A stretch of 64,000 bases of DNA from an uncultured Allobosea sp. (GTDB taxonomy: Bacteria > Pseudomonadota > Alphaproteobacteria > Rhizobiales > Beijerinckiaceae): the NCBI RefSeq assembly GCF_945956895.1, contig NZ_CAMFJF010000017.1:22232-86231 (forward strand), in the 5' to 3' direction. The translations under genes were made by a program, and so were the position numbers. Within the stretch, counting starts at the first letter, position 1; every line of letters begins with the position of its first letter. This document shows positions 46,436 through 57,896 of this stretch, one piece after another. The notes below the pieces were generated by a model that was not told the DNA's origin, did no database searches, and worked only from the letters and a program-made list of their open reading frames with translations.

Positions 46436-46463
46436 TGCGCCCGAATATCCGGGCGCATTTTTT
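46436..46463 (+). terminator. Rho-independent terminator downstream of qor
   Basis: TGCGCCCG-AATAT-CCGGGCGCATTTTTT. Confidence 0.8.
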
Positions 46464-46544
46464 GTGGGGCAATGAACCCTGCGGCCCATCGGCGCAACCA
46501 AATGGCATCGGCGGCATCCGCCGAAAACCATTCGAGGTGACGTC

Positions 46545-46886
46545 ATGACCAGCAGGCTTCAGATCGTCGGCTTTCTCTTCGCGACCTTGACCCTCTCCGG
46601 CGTTGCGCTGGCGCAGCAGGGAGGTGGCAATGGTGGAGGCGGCTCGGGCGGGGACGGCGGCAGCCGCGACGACTCGATCCTCGCCATTCGGCGTCAGGAC
46701 CACGAGCGGGTCAGGGTTCCCGGCCCGGTCAAGACCCGCGTCGCCGGCACGAATTGCCAGAGTTATGACTGCAGCGAGCCGCCGCAGCGGACTCAAGCCG
46801 TCCAGAACAACGACGGCTGCAGCGACCAGTTCCTGGCGAAGGACCGGCAGGGCCGGAGCATCCGCCGCATCTGCCGGGTGAACTGA
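46545..46886 (+). CDS. Small secreted Gly-rich, Cys-containing hypothetical protein
   Basis: Signal peptide to ALAQ followed by GGGNGGGGSGGDGGS and four Cys (CQSYDC, C, C). Confidence 0.6.
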   Translation: MTSRLQIVGFLFATLTLSGVALAQQGGGNGGGGSGGDGGSRDDSILAIRRQDHERVRVPGPVKTRVAGTNCQSYDCSEPPQRTQAVQNNDGCSDQFLAKDRQGRSIRRICRVN

Positions 46887-46899
46887 GCGGCTTCGCCGC

Positions 46900-48219
46900 T
46901 CAGACGGCGATGCCGTGCAGGTCGTAGGCGTCGGCGCGTTCGATCTTCACCGTGACGATATCGCCGGCTCGCAGGGGCCGGCGGCTCGCGACATAGACGT
47001 TGCCGTCGATCTCCGGCGCATCCCATTTCGAGCGGCCCTTGGCGACCGTCGGGCCGGCCTCGTCGATGATGACGGGAATGCGCTTGCCGACGCGGCCTTT
47101 GACGATGCGGGCGGAGATTTCCGCCTGCGCCTTCATGAAGCGGTGCCAGCGGGCTTCCTTCACCTCTTCCGGGATGAGGGCAAGGCCGAGATCGTTGGCG
47201 GGCGCGCCCTTCACCGGCTCGTATTTGAAGGCGCCGACGCGCTCCAGCTTCGCTTCCTTCAGCCAGTCGACGAGGATGTCCATGTCCTCCTCGGTCTCGC
47301 CGGGGAAGCCGACGATGAAGGTCGAGCGGATGGCGAGGTCCGGGCAAATCTCGCGCCATTTGCGGATGCGGTCGAGCGTGCGGTCCTGATGGGCCGGGCG
47401 CTTCATCGCCTTGAGGACGTTCGGCGAGGCGTGCTGGAAGGGGATGTCGAGATAGGGCAGCACGATCCCTTCCTGCATCAGCGGGATGACCTCGTCGACA
47501 TGCGGGTAGGGGTAGACATAGTGCAGGCGCACCCACATCCCCATCTGGCCGAGCTCGCGGGCGAGTTCGAAGAAGCGAGTGCGGACCTCGCGGTCCTTCC
47601 ACATCGAGGGCGCGTACTTGATGTCGAGCCCGTAGGCGCTGGTGTCCTGCGAGATCACCAGCAGCTCCTTGACGCCGGCCTTGGCCAGCTTCTCGGCCTC
47701 GCGCAGCACATCGCCGATCGGCCGCGAGACGAGGTCGCCGCGCAGCTTCGGGATGATGCAGAAGGTGCAGCGATTGTTGCAACCCTCTGAAATCTTGAGA
47801 TAAGCGTAGTGCCGCGGCGTCAGCTTGACGCCCTGGTCGGGCACGAGGTCGACGAAGGGGTCGTGCTTCGGCGGCACGGCCTGATGCACGGCCGAGACGA
47901 CGCTCTCATAGGCTTGCGGGCCGGTGATCGCGAGCAGGTTCGGAAAGACGTCGCGAATCTGCTCGGGCTCGGCGCCCATGCAGCCGGTGACGATGACCTT
48001 GCCGTTCTGGGCAAGAGCCGAGCCGATCGCCTCCAGCGACTCCGCCTTGGCGCTGTCGAGGAAGCCGCAGGTGTTGACGATGACGAGGTCGGCGCCGGCA
48101 TGGCTCTTCGAGAGCTCGTAGCCCTCGGAGCGTAGCGAGGTGATGATCCGTTCGGAATCGACCAGCGCCTTGGGGCAGCCCAGCGAAACGAAGGAGATTT
48201 TCGGCGCGACGGCGTTCAT
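46900..48219 (-). CDS. rimO: Ribosomal protein S12 methylthiotransferase
   Basis: [14 protein letters not shown], radical [25 protein letters not shown] region. Confidence 0.96.
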   Translation of the reverse strand: MNAVAPKISFVSLGCPKALVDSERIITSLRSEGYELSKSHAGADLVIVNTCGFLDSAKAESLEAIGSALAQNGKVIVTGCMGAEPEQIRDVFPNLLAITGPQAYESVVSAVHQAVPPKHDPFVDLVPDQGVKLTPRHYAYLKISEGCNNRCTFCIIPKLRGDLVSRPIGDVLREAEKLAKAGVKELLVISQDTSAYGLDIKYAPSMWKDREVRTRFFELARELGQMGMWVRLHYVYPYPHVDEVIPLMQEGIVLPYLDIPFQHASPNVLKAMKRPAHQDRTLDRIRKWREICPDLAIRSTFIVGFPGETEEDMDILVDWLKEAKLERVGAFKYEPVKGAPANDLGLALIPEEVKEARWHRFMKAQAEISARIVKGRVGKRIPVIIDEAGPTVAKGRSKWDAPEIDGNVYVASRRPLRAGDIVTVKIERADAYDLHGIAV

Positions 48220-48317
48220 CGGCTGATGGCTTATGTCCAGAATGTCAGGAAGTGCCGCGCGCGTGGCACGCGATCGGCGCTTCCTTTGAACCTTTTCAGC
48301 CTGATTTGCAATTCAAA

Positions 48318-48406
48318 CGTCATTGCGAGGAGCAAAGCGACGAAGCAATCCAGGGGGACGTCGAGCGCGGCCGCCCCTGGATTGCTTCGCTACGCTCGCA
48401 ATGACG
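48318..48406. repeat. REP-like palindrome family A, copy 2
   Basis: cgtcattgcgaggagcaaagcgacgaagcaatccaggggg ... cccctggattgcttcgctacgctcgcaatgacg. Confidence 0.8.
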
Positions 48407-48413
48407 ATGCGGT

Positions 48414-49274
48414 TCAGGCGGCCTTGCCGGTCGCGACCGGGCGGTCCGGGTCCTGCGTCCAGTCGGTCATCGAACCATCGTAGAGCGCGACCTCGTCGCG
48501 GCCGAGCACCTCCGACAGCACGAACCAGTTCGCCGCCGCCGAATGGCCGGTATTGCAATAGGAGACGACAGGCCCCTGCGGCACGACTGCGAAAAGCTTC
48601 TCCAGCTCGCCCGGCGCCTTGAGCTTGCCGCCCTCGAAGGCTCCGGCATAGTCGCGCTGGATCGCGCCGGGGATATGGCCGGCGCGCGCGGCCTCGGCCG
48701 ATTTCTCGCGACCCTCGAAATAGCTGGGCCCGCGGGCATCGACGAGGCTCGCCTGCTTGCTTCTGGAGGCGACGAGCGTCGAATCCGCCGTGCTGCGCAA
48801 AGCCTGCTGCGCCACGACCGGGTAAGGAGCTGCGCTCTTCGGGGCCGAGGCGCCGGTCGCGACCGGGCGCTTCGGATCGGTCGTCCAGGCATTGAAGCCG
48901 CCATCGAGGATCGCCTGCTGGCCATGGCCGATGAATTTCAGCGTCCAGTAGACCCGCGCCGCTGCCGCGAAATCGGTCGCGGCGGTGCCGGCCGGAACGA
49001 TGACGACATCGTCATGCGGCTTGATGCCGAGTCGCCCTGCGAGCGCGGCGAGATGATCGAGCGGCGGCAGCATGCCCGGCGCATTGCCGATCTTCGCCCG
49101 CCAGCCATCGGCGGCATAGTCGGAATGGACCGCGCCGGGGATATGCCCGGTCTCGAAGGCGGCCTTTGCGCCATCGGCTGCGGTGCGGATATCGATGATG
49201 ACGAGGTTCTCGTCGCCGAGCCGCGCGGCGAGCGCGTCCGGCGTGATCAATCCGGCGAATTCAGCCCGGCTCAT
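48414..49274 (-). CDS. Two-domain rhodanese-type sulfurtransferase
   Basis: FAGLITPDALAARLGDENLVIIDIRT..., second domain active-site-like SYCNTGHSAAANWF. Confidence 0.9.
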   Translation of the reverse strand: MSRAEFAGLITPDALAARLGDENLVIIDIRTAADGAKAAFETGHIPGAVHSDYAADGWRAKIGNAPGMLPPLDHLAALAGRLGIKPHDDVVIVPAGTAATDFAAAARVYWTLKFIGHGQQAILDGGFNAWTTDPKRPVATGASAPKSAAPYPVVAQQALRSTADSTLVASRSKQASLVDARGPSYFEGREKSAEAARAGHIPGAIQRDYAGAFEGGKLKAPGELEKLFAVVPQGPVVSYCNTGHSAAANWFVLSEVLGRDEVALYDGSMTDWTQDPDRPVATGKAA

Positions 49275-49708
49275 TCAGCGGCCTCCTTGTGCAATTCGTC
49301 GATCACTTCGAGGCTGTAGCTCATCTCGGCGGTCGCCCCGAGCATGATCGAAGCCGAACAGTATTTTTCCTTCGACAATGTGACGGCCCGCTCGGCCTTG
49401 GCCTGCGACAGTCCCTTGCCGGTAATGCGATAGGCGAGGTGGATCTTGGTGAAGACCTTGGGATCGGTCGTGGCGCGCTCGGCCTCGACATCGACCTCGC
49501 AGCCGGTGATGTTCTCGCGGCCCTTCTTGATCATGCCGACAACATCGAAGGCCGTGCAGCCGGCGAGCCCGATCAGCAGCATCTCCATCGGCCGGATGCC
49601 GAGATTGCGCCCGCCATATTCCGGCGCGCCGTCCATGATCATGGCGTGCCCGCTGCCGGCTTCGCCCATGAAGGCCATGCCATCAACCCATTTCGCGCGT
49701 GCTTTCAT
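49271..49708 (-). CDS. OsmC family protein
   Basis: MEMLLIGLAGCTAFDVVGMIKKGREN...; 4-nt overlap with the downstream sulfurtransferase. Confidence 0.9.
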   Translation of the reverse strand: MKARAKWVDGMAFMGEAGSGHAMIMDGAPEYGGRNLGIRPMEMLLIGLAGCTAFDVVGMIKKGRENITGCEVDVEAERATTDPKVFTKIHLAYRITGKGLSQAKAERAVTLSKEKYCSASIMLGATAEMSYSLEVIDELHKEAAE

Positions 49709-49802
49709 CGCGATCTCCTGTCGGCGTGATCCACTATGCGACAGGCATAGCCCGACCCGTCGGCCGAGGCGAGGGCGTCTTCATGCCGCTGCCGCATCCG
49801 GG

Positions 49803-49901
49803 GCGTCATTCTCGGGCGAAGCGAAGCGCAGACCCGAGAATCTCATGCAGGAAGGGGCGCCCCTCCGTCCTGAGATGCTCGGGTCAAGCCCGAGCATGAC
49901 G
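49803..49901. repeat. REP-like palindrome family B, copy 2
   Basis: gcgtcattctcgggcgaagcgaagcgcagacccgagaatctc ... gagatgctcgggtcaagcccgagcatgacgg. Confidence 0.75.
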
Positions 49902-49911
49902 GCGGGTCTCC

Positions 49912-50958
<1,047 letters not shown>

Positions 50959-50982
50959 GGCGAGAAATCCTTCGTCTGTGGG

Positions 50983-51870
50983 TCAGTGGCGGCGGCTGGC
51001 GGCGATCACATCGCCATAGTGCCATTCGAGCAGGGTCTTGAACACGAGGGTGACCAGCGCCAGCCCCGCCAGCAGCGAGGCTACCGCGAAGGCGGCTGCG
51101 CCCATGTACTCGTTGTAGAGAATCTCGATATGCAGCGGCATGGTGTTGGTCAGGCCGCGGATCTTGCCCGAGACGACCGCGACCGCGCCGAATTCACCCA
51201 TGGCGCGAGCGTTGCAAAGCAGGACGCCATAGAACAGGCTCCATTTCACGTTCGGCAGCGTCACGCAGAAGAACACGCGCCAGGGCGAGGCGCCGAGCGT
51301 CAGCGCCGCTTCCTCGTCGGCCGAGCCGAGCGACTGCATATGCGGGATCAGTTCGCGCGCCACGAAGGGGAAAGTGACGAAGACCGTGGCGAGAATCAGC
51401 CCCGGCAGGGCGAAGACGATCTTGAGGTCGTTGGCCTGGAGCCATGGCCCGAAATAGCCTTGCGCGCCGAAGAGCAGCACGAAGACGAGGCCCGAGATCA
51501 CCGGCGAGACCGAGAAAGGCAGGTCGATCAGGCTGATCAGCAGGTCCTTGCCGCGGAACTCGAACTTGGCGATGGCCCAGGCCGCGGCGATGCCGACGAC
51601 CACGTTGAAAGGCACCGCAATCGCCGCGACGAGCAGGGTCAATCGGATCGCCGCCAGCGCATCGGGCTCGGTGATCGCGGCGCGGTAGGCCTCCCAGCCC
51701 TTGGCGGCGGCCTCGACGAAGACCGTGACGAGCGGCAGCAGCAGGAAGAGCAGCAGGAAGGCGAGCGAGATCGCGATCAACACGATCTGCACGACCGGGC
51801 TTTCGCCGCGCGCCCGGCTGGTATTGCGAGGCTGCGTTGTGGAGACGGAGGGCAGGGCTGCGTCAGACAT
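50983..51870 (-). CDS. cysW: Sulfate ABC transporter permease CysW
   Basis: ABC permease EAA-type region EEAALTLGASPWRVFFCVTLPNVKWSLFYG; gene order. Confidence 0.94.
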   Translation of the reverse strand: MSDAALPSVSTTQPRNTSRARGESPVVQIVLIAISLAFLLLFLLLPLVTVFVEAAAKGWEAYRAAITEPDALAAIRLTLLVAAIAVPFNVVVGIAAAWAIAKFEFRGKDLLISLIDLPFSVSPVISGLVFVLLFGAQGYFGPWLQANDLKIVFALPGLILATVFVTFPFVARELIPHMQSLGSADEEAALTLGASPWRVFFCVTLPNVKWSLFYGVLLCNARAMGEFGAVAVVSGKIRGLTNTMPLHIEILYNEYMGAAAFAVASLLAGLALVTLVFKTLLEWHYGDVIAASRRH

Positions 51871-52759
51871 CGCCGAACCTCCGGCGGGCGCGGGCCTGGA
51901 TCAGGTTGCCGCCGAGGATGAGCGTGAAGGAGATCAGCAGCATCATCGTCGCCACGACGGCCGCGCCGGCATAGTCGAACTGCTCCAGGCGGATCACGAT
52001 CAGCAACGGCGCGATCTCCGAAACCATCGGCACGTTGCCGGCGATGAAGATCACCGAGCCGTATTCGCCGACGGCCCGCGCGAAGGCGAGGATCGAGCCG
52101 GTCATCAGGGCCGGCAGAATCTGGGGCAGCACCACCCGGAAGATCGTGCGGGAGCGGCTGGCGCCGAGCAGGGCTGCGGCTTCCTCGACATCGCTCTGCA
52201 GCTCTTCCAGCACAGGTTGGACGGTGCGCACCACGAAGGGCAGGCCGATGAAGATCAGCGCCACCATCACGCCAAGCGGCGTATAGGCGACCTTGCCGTC
52301 GAAGCCGAAGGAGAGATCGGTGAAGGGGATCGCGATCTTGAAGGCGAGCGGCGCGAGCAGCGAGCCGACCCAGCCGTTCGGCGCATAGATCGCCGCAAGC
52401 GAGATGCCAGCGACCGCCGTCGGCAAGGCGAAGGGCAGGTCGACCGCCGCATCGATCAGGCGTCGGCCGGGAAATTCGTAGCGCACCAGCACCCAGGCCA
52501 GGATCAGGCCGAATACGGCGTTGACCAGCGCAGCGAACAGTGCCGCCGTGAAGGAGAGCTTGAGCGCGGCCAATGTCCGCGGCGAGGTCGCCACCGCCCA
52601 GATATCTGCCGGGCCGGCACTGGCGGCCTTGAGGAAAAGCGCCGCCAGCGGGATGAGTACGATCAGCGACAACGCCGTCACCGTGATGCCGAGCGCCAGC
52701 CCGAAGCCGGGCAGGATGCTCGGCTCGCGCCAGCGGAAGGTCGTCGTCGCCGCCGTCAT
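51863..52759 (-). CDS. cysT: Sulfate ABC transporter permease CysT
   Basis: ILPGFGLALGITVTALSLIVLIPLAALFLKAA, EEAAALLGASRSRTIFRVVLPQI. Confidence 0.94.
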   Translation of the reverse strand: MTAATTTFRWREPSILPGFGLALGITVTALSLIVLIPLAALFLKAASAGPADIWAVATSPRTLAALKLSFTAALFAALVNAVFGLILAWVLVRYEFPGRRLIDAAVDLPFALPTAVAGISLAAIYAPNGWVGSLLAPLAFKIAIPFTDLSFGFDGKVAYTPLGVMVALIFIGLPFVVRTVQPVLEELQSDVEEAAALLGASRSRTIFRVVLPQILPALMTGSILAFARAVGEYGSVIFIAGNVPMVSEIAPLLIVIRLEQFDYAGAAVVATMMLLISFTLILGGNLIQARARRRFGDV

Positions 52760-52769
52760 GGACAGGTCC

Positions 52770-53810
52770 TCAGCGTGCCGGCTTGTAGAGCTGGTCGAAG
52801 GTTCCGCCATCGCCGAAATGGGTCGGCTGCGCCTTCTTCCAGCCGCCGAAGGCGTCATCGATCGTCACCAGTTCGACCTTCGGGAAATTGGCGATGTCCT
52901 TGGCGTCGGCGGCTTCGGGGTTGCGCGGCCGATAGAAGTTGCGGGCGATGATCGCCTGCCCCTTCGGCGAATAGAGGAATTCGAGATAGGCCTGCGCCTG
53001 CTCGCGGGTCTTCTTGGCGTCGACATTGGCATCGACCAGCGCGACCGGCGGCTCGGCCAGGATCGACAGGCTCGGCACCACGATGTCGAACTTGTCGGCG
53101 CCGAACTCCTTCAGGGCGAGGAAGGCCTCGTTCTCCCAGGACAGGAAGACGTCGCCGATGCCGCGCTGGGTGAAGGTCGTGGTCGCGCCACGCGCGCCGG
53201 TGTCGAGCACCGGGACATTGGCGAGCAGCTTGCCGATATAGTCGCGCACCTTCGCCTCGTCCTTGTTGAAGGCCTTCTCGGCATAGGCCCAGGCGGCGAG
53301 GTAGTTCCAGCGCGCCCCGCCCGAGGTCTTCGGGTTCGGTGTGATGACCTGCACGCCGGGCTTCACCAGATCGCCCCAGTCCTTGATCGCCTTCGGATTA
53401 CCCTTGCGGACGAGGAAGACGATCGTCGAGGTATAGGGCGAGGAATTATGCGGCAGGCGCTTCTGCCAGTCGAGCGGGAGCTTCTTCGAGCGCTCGGCGA
53501 CCGCGTCGATGTCCCCGGCCAGCGCCAGCGTCACGACATCGGCATTGAGCCCGTCGATCACGGTGCGGGCCTGCGCGCCGGAGCCGCCATGCGACTGGCG
53601 GATCGTGCTGATCTTCTTGTCAGGGTGCTTTGCGTTCCACGCGGCGATGAAGGCCGCGTTGATCTCGCGATAGAGCTCGCGGGTCGGGTCATAGGAGACG
53701 TTGAGGAGCTCGGTCTGGGCGCGGGCCCCGGCGACGACGCCGAAGCAGAGCGTGAAGGCTCCCAGAACCAATCCGGCCCGGAGGAGGCGGCTATAAACGG
53801 GTCGCGTCAT
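52770..53810 (-). CDS. sbp: Periplasmic sulfate-binding protein
   Basis: [52 protein letters not shown]. Confidence 0.95.
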   Translation of the reverse strand: MTRPVYSRLLRAGLVLGAFTLCFGVVAGARAQTELLNVSYDPTRELYREINAAFIAAWNAKHPDKKISTIRQSHGGSGAQARTVIDGLNADVVTLALAGDIDAVAERSKKLPLDWQKRLPHNSSPYTSTIVFLVRKGNPKAIKDWGDLVKPGVQVITPNPKTSGGARWNYLAAWAYAEKAFNKDEAKVRDYIGKLLANVPVLDTGARGATTTFTQRGIGDVFLSWENEAFLALKEFGADKFDIVVPSLSILAEPPVALVDANVDAKKTREQAQAYLEFLYSPKGQAIIARNFYRPRNPEAADAKDIANFPKVELVTIDDAFGGWKKAQPTHFGDGGTFDQLYKPAR

Positions 53811-54002
53811 GTCAGGGCTCCGTTGGTTCACGGCGAGGCTCGGATGAGGCGTCGATCCGTTCTTAAAAACAAACGAAACGTACTGAATTATCGTCCTTAC
53901 CTCAATGACCTAGCGCAAACAACGCCTTCCAAACTTGGGGGCCGGAGGAGAAAACGCATCTCCGGCGATGGCGTTCCATCTGGCGACGAAGCCGGGCCAC
54001 AG

Positions 54003-55460
54003 TCAGGCGCGGCGGCGATCTTCCGCCGGATTCGCGGCGGACAGCGCAGGGCCGAAGGCATGGCCGAGCAGGACGAGGACGGGGCCGCTTGCCGGCAATT
54101 CGCCGAGCCGTTCCGGCAGGTCGGCGATGGTCGCGGCGACGCGCTTCTCGTCCGGCCGGGTGGCCGCGAGCACGGCGACGGCCGGGGTCTGCGGATCGAG
54201 CCCGGCGGCGATGGCGCGCTCGCGGAAGCCGGGCAGGGTGGCGCGGGCCATGTAGACCACGGTCGAGGCGGCAGGGTCGGCCATGGCGCGCCAGTCGAGA
54301 TCATCGGGCAGTTCGCCCTTGCGCGAATGGCCGGTGACGAATTGCAGGCGCCGCGCATGGTCGCGATGGGTCAATGACAGGCCGAGCGAGGCGGCTGCCC
54401 CCTGCGCCGCCGAGATGCCGGGCACGAGCGCGACCGGAATACCGGCCGCCTGACAGGCCTCGATCTCCTCGCCGGCGCGGCCGAAGATGCCGGGATCGCC
54501 GCCCTTGAGGCGCACGACATGCTTGCCCTGCGACGCCAGCGAGACGATCAGCGCGTTGATGTCGCCCTGCTTCACCGAGGGGCCGTAGCCGGTCTTGCCG
54601 ACGAGCATGCGCTTGGCCTCGCGCCGCGCCAGCTCCAGCACGCCGGGCGAGACGAGATCGTCATAGAGGATGATGTCGGCGCTCTGCAGGGCGCGGATGG
54701 CCTTCAGCGTCAGCAATTCCGGGTCGCCCGGACCGGCGCCGACCAGCGTGACACGGCCTTTGCCGTCATGGGTGGCCTCGATCCTGGAGAGCTTCGCGAA
54801 AAGCTCGGCCTCGTCATCGAGATTCGGCGTGCGTTCCGGCTCGGCCATGGCCTTGCCGGCGAAGAGTTCCCAGAAGCTGCGCCGCAGCGCGAAGGGCAAT
54901 TCGCGGGCCTGGACCGCCGGGCGCCAGTCGGCCGCGGCCTGCGCCCAGCTCTTCAAGCCCGCCGGCAGCAGCGCCTCGATCTTGGTGCGGATCGCCTGTC
55001 CGAAGACCGGAGCCGCGCCATCCGTGGAGACGGCAACGATCAGCGGTGAGCGGTTGACCAGCGCGCCAAAGGCGAAATCGCAATGATCGGGCTTGTCGAC
55101 GATATTGACCGGCACGCTCGCCTGCCGAGCCGCCGCGACGAAAGCCCGGACCGCATCGGCATCGTCGAGGTCGGCAACCGCGATCGCCGCATCGGTGAGA
55201 TCATCAGCCTGCCAGGCGCGGTGGTGCACATGCACGCGGCCGCCGATTTCGCCTTGTGCCAATCCTGCGAACAGAGCCTCCGCGCCATCGGCGAAGATGT
55301 GCAGCTCGGCTCCCGCCGCCGCGAGCAATTCAGCCTTCCACAGCGCGCCTTCGGTTCCGCCGGCGAGCACGACCTTGCGCCCGTCCAGCTTGTGGAAGAG
55401 CGGCAGCGTCGCCAGCGGCTCGATGCGGGCCGCAGTGGATTCGGGCTGTCTTTCGGTCAT
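54003..55460 (-). CDS. cysG: Siroheme synthase CysG
   Basis: N-terminal precorrin-2 dehydrogenase region plus C-terminal SUMT (VTLVGAGPGDPELLTLKAIRALQSADIILYDDLVS; RLKGGDPGIFGRAGEE). Confidence 0.96.
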   Translation of the reverse strand: MTERQPESTAARIEPLATLPLFHKLDGRKVVLAGGTEGALWKAELLAAAGAELHIFADGAEALFAGLAQGEIGGRVHVHHRAWQADDLTDAAIAVADLDDADAVRAFVAAARQASVPVNIVDKPDHCDFAFGALVNRSPLIVAVSTDGAAPVFGQAIRTKIEALLPAGLKSWAQAAADWRPAVQARELPFALRRSFWELFAGKAMAEPERTPNLDDEAELFAKLSRIEATHDGKGRVTLVGAGPGDPELLTLKAIRALQSADIILYDDLVSPGVLELARREAKRMLVGKTGYGPSVKQGDINALIVSLASQGKHVVRLKGGDPGIFGRAGEEIEACQAAGIPVALVPGISAAQGAAASLGLSLTHRDHARRLQFVTGHSRKGELPDDLDWRAMADPAASTVVYMARATLPGFRERAIAAGLDPQTPAVAVLAATRPDEKRVAATIADLPERLGELPASGPVLVLLGHAFGPALSAANPAEDRRRA

Positions 55461-55709
55461 CGGGTCGTCGCTACGGCCTTCTCGTCTACCGCACGGTGCC
55501 CGCCGCCGGCCGGCGGCATCAGCAGCCACAGCGCGGCCAGTGCCAGGATGATAAGGCGAAAGCAAAGATCGAACCAGCGTCCGCGTGCTTCGCCCGCGGA
55601 TTGATGCGGCGACAGCGTCTCGAACGCGGTGTCCGATCCGTCCCCGTCGATGGGCGTGGCGATGCGGACACGCTCGATGGAACCATGGGGCGCGGTCGAG
55701 ATGGTCATG
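55457..55709 (-). CDS. Small single-TM protein within the sulfur assimilation operon
   Basis: MTISTAPHGSIERVRIATPIDGDG...GRWFDLCFRLIILALAALWLLMPPAGGG; overlaps cysG start by 4 nt. Confidence 0.6.
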
Positions 55710-55710
55710 C

Positions 55711-56235
55711 TCACTCCGCTGCGATGAGGGCCGCAGCTCTTGCGGCCCGGCGCTGGTCGAGGACGTTGCGGCTGCTCTCGCCATAGCCGCGCTGGTAGGT
55801 CGCGCTGAACGAATCCCGGGCATGCAGCCATTGCGGTACCGGCTGGCGTGCGGCGTTCGCCTCTGGCAGCTCGATCGTGTCGAAGCCGCAGGACAGGGCA
55901 TAGGCGAACTGGTCGGCGATCAGCGGGCCGCTGGCGCGGATTTCCCCTGCGAAGCCGGCGCGCCGGATCTGGCGAGCCAGGCTGAAGCCGCGCCCGTCCG
56001 AGTAAGCGGGGAAGGCGATGGCGACGAGCGCGAGCCGCGGCAGGAAGGGCGCGAGCGCGGCGAAGGCAATGTTGTTGGGGATCAGCACGCCGATCACCTG
56101 CGCGGGCTCCTGTGTATCGAGCGCCTCGACGAGCACCTCCCAGGGCACGAGCGCGGCCGGGATATTGCCGATCGCCGCGCCCTCGCTGCGGGTCCAGCGC
56201 TCCTCGGCACTTCCGTTCCGGTCAAGCAGCGGCAC
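55711..56235 (-). CDS. DUF934 family protein
   Basis: Starts VPLLDRNGSAEERW (GTG); FPAYSDGRGFSLARQIRRAGFAGEIRASGPLIADQFAYALSCGFD is the DUF934 hallmark; overlaps cysI end. Confidence 0.88.
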   Translation of the reverse strand: MPLLDRNGSAEERWTRSEGAAIGNIPAALVPWEVLVEALDTQEPAQVIGVLIPNNIAFAALAPFLPRLALVAIAFPAYSDGRGFSLARQIRRAGFAGEIRASGPLIADQFAYALSCGFDTIELPEANAARQPVPQWLHARDSFSATYQRGYGESSRNVLDQRRAARAAALIAAE

Positions 56236-57892
56236 GGGCGGTCTCCTGGAAGGCGGCCTTAAAGGGTGCGAGGCCGATGCGGCGGACATTGTCGATGAAG
56301 CTCTCACCCTCGCTGCGCGCGGCGAGATAGACGCCGACGATCCGCTCGATCGCATCCGGCACCTCCTCGGCGGCGAGACCAGGGCCCAAAATCTCGCCGA
56401 TCGCGGCATTCTCGGTTGCGTCGCCGCCGAGCGTGATCTGGTAGGATTCGATGCCGCGCTTCTCCAGGCCGAGAATGCCGATATGGCCGACATGGTGGTG
56501 GCCGCAGGCATTGATGCAGCCGGAGATCTTGATGCCGAGCGGCCCGATCTCGCGCTGGCGGGCTTCATCCGCGAAACGGCTCTGGATCGCCTGCGCGATC
56601 GGGATCGAGCGCGCCGTCGCCAGCGCGCAATAGTCGAGGCCCGGGCAGGAGATGATGTCGGTGACGAGCCCGACATTCGCCGTGGCGAGCCCCGCCTCGC
56701 CGAGCTCCTTCCAGATCGCGAAGAGGTCGCGCAGGCGCACATGCGGCAGCACGAGATTCTGCGCATGGGTGACGCGCAACTCGTCGAAGGAGTAGCGCTC
56801 GGCGAGGTCGGCGACGCGGCGCATCTGCTCGCTGGTGGCATCGCCCGGCGCCTGACCGGTCGGCTTCAGCGAGATCGTCAGCGCGGTATAGCCCGGCGCC
56901 TTGTGCGGGATCGTGTTGACCTCGACCCAGCGGGCGAAGGCCGGGTTCGCGGCCTTCGCCGCCTCCAGCGTGTTGCTGACGGCCGGCAGCGTCTCGTAGC
57001 GCGGCGGCGCGAAATAGGCGGCGATGCGCGCGACCTCTTCCGGATCGGCATTGATCGATGGGCCGTCGAGCAGGGCGAATTCGGCCTCGACGCGGCGGGT
57101 AAATTCCTCGGCGCCGATCTCGTGGACGAGGATCTTGACGCGCGCCTTGTACTTGTTGTCGCGCCGGCCCTCGAGATTATAGACCCGCATGATCGCCTCG
57201 AGATAGGCGAGCAGGTCCTTCTTCGGCAGGTAGTCGCGCACGACCTTGCCGATCATCGGCGTGCGGCCGAGCCCGCCGCCGACGCTGATCTCATAGCAGG
57301 TCTCATGCGTGTCGGGATGGCGGCGCAGGCGCAGGCCGATATCGTGCGCCTTGATCACGGCCCGGTCAGCTTCGGCGCCTGTCACCGCGATCTTGAACTT
57401 GCGCGGCAGGTAGCTGAATTCTGGATGGGCCGAGGACCATTGCCGGATCAGTTCGGCGGTCGGGCGCGGGTCCTCGATCTCGTCCTGCGCCACGCCGGCG
57501 AAATGGTCGGCCGTGACGTTGCGGATGCAGTTGCCGGAGGTCTGGATGCAATGCATCTCGACATCGGCCAGCAGCCCGAGAATGGCGGGCACGTCGCGCA
57601 GCTTCGGCCAGTTGAACTGCAGGTTCTGGCGCGTGGTGAAATGGCCGTAGCCACGGTCATAGCGCTCGCCGATCAGCGCGAGCTGGCGCAGTTGCCGCGA
57701 GTTCAGCGTGCCATAGGGCACGGCGATGCGCAGCATATAGGCGTGGAGTTGGAGATAGACGCCGTTCTTGAGCCGGAGCGGCTTGAACTCGTCCTCGGTC
57801 AGCGAGCCGTCGAGCCGGCGCGCCACCTGATCGGTGAACTGGGCCACCCGCTCCCGGACGAAACGCTCGTCGAATTCGTCGTAACGATACAT
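56222..57892 (-). CDS. cysI: Nitrite/sulfite reductase (siroheme-4Fe4S; sulfite reductase hemoprotein)
   Basis: TSGNCIRNVT, CPGLDYCALA and KISGCINACGHHHVGHIG motifs; surrounding sulfur genes. Confidence 0.94.
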   Translation of the reverse strand: MYRYDEFDERFVRERVAQFTDQVARRLDGSLTEDEFKPLRLKNGVYLQLHAYMLRIAVPYGTLNSRQLRQLALIGERYDRGYGHFTTRQNLQFNWPKLRDVPAILGLLADVEMHCIQTSGNCIRNVTADHFAGVAQDEIEDPRPTAELIRQWSSAHPEFSYLPRKFKIAVTGAEADRAVIKAHDIGLRLRRHPDTHETCYEISVGGGLGRTPMIGKVVRDYLPKKDLLAYLEAIMRVYNLEGRRDNKYKARVKILVHEIGAEEFTRRVEAEFALLDGPSINADPEEVARIAAYFAPPRYETLPAVSNTLEAAKAANPAFARWVEVNTIPHKAPGYTALTISLKPTGQAPGDATSEQMRRVADLAERYSFDELRVTHAQNLVLPHVRLRDLFAIWKELGEAGLATANVGLVTDIISCPGLDYCALATARSIPIAQAIQSRFADEARQREIGPLGIKISGCINACGHHHVGHIGILGLEKRGIESYQITLGGDATENAAIGEILGPGLAAEEVPDAIERIVGVYLAARSEGESFIDNVRRIGLAPFKAAFQETARAAA

Positions 57893-57896
57893 GAAA

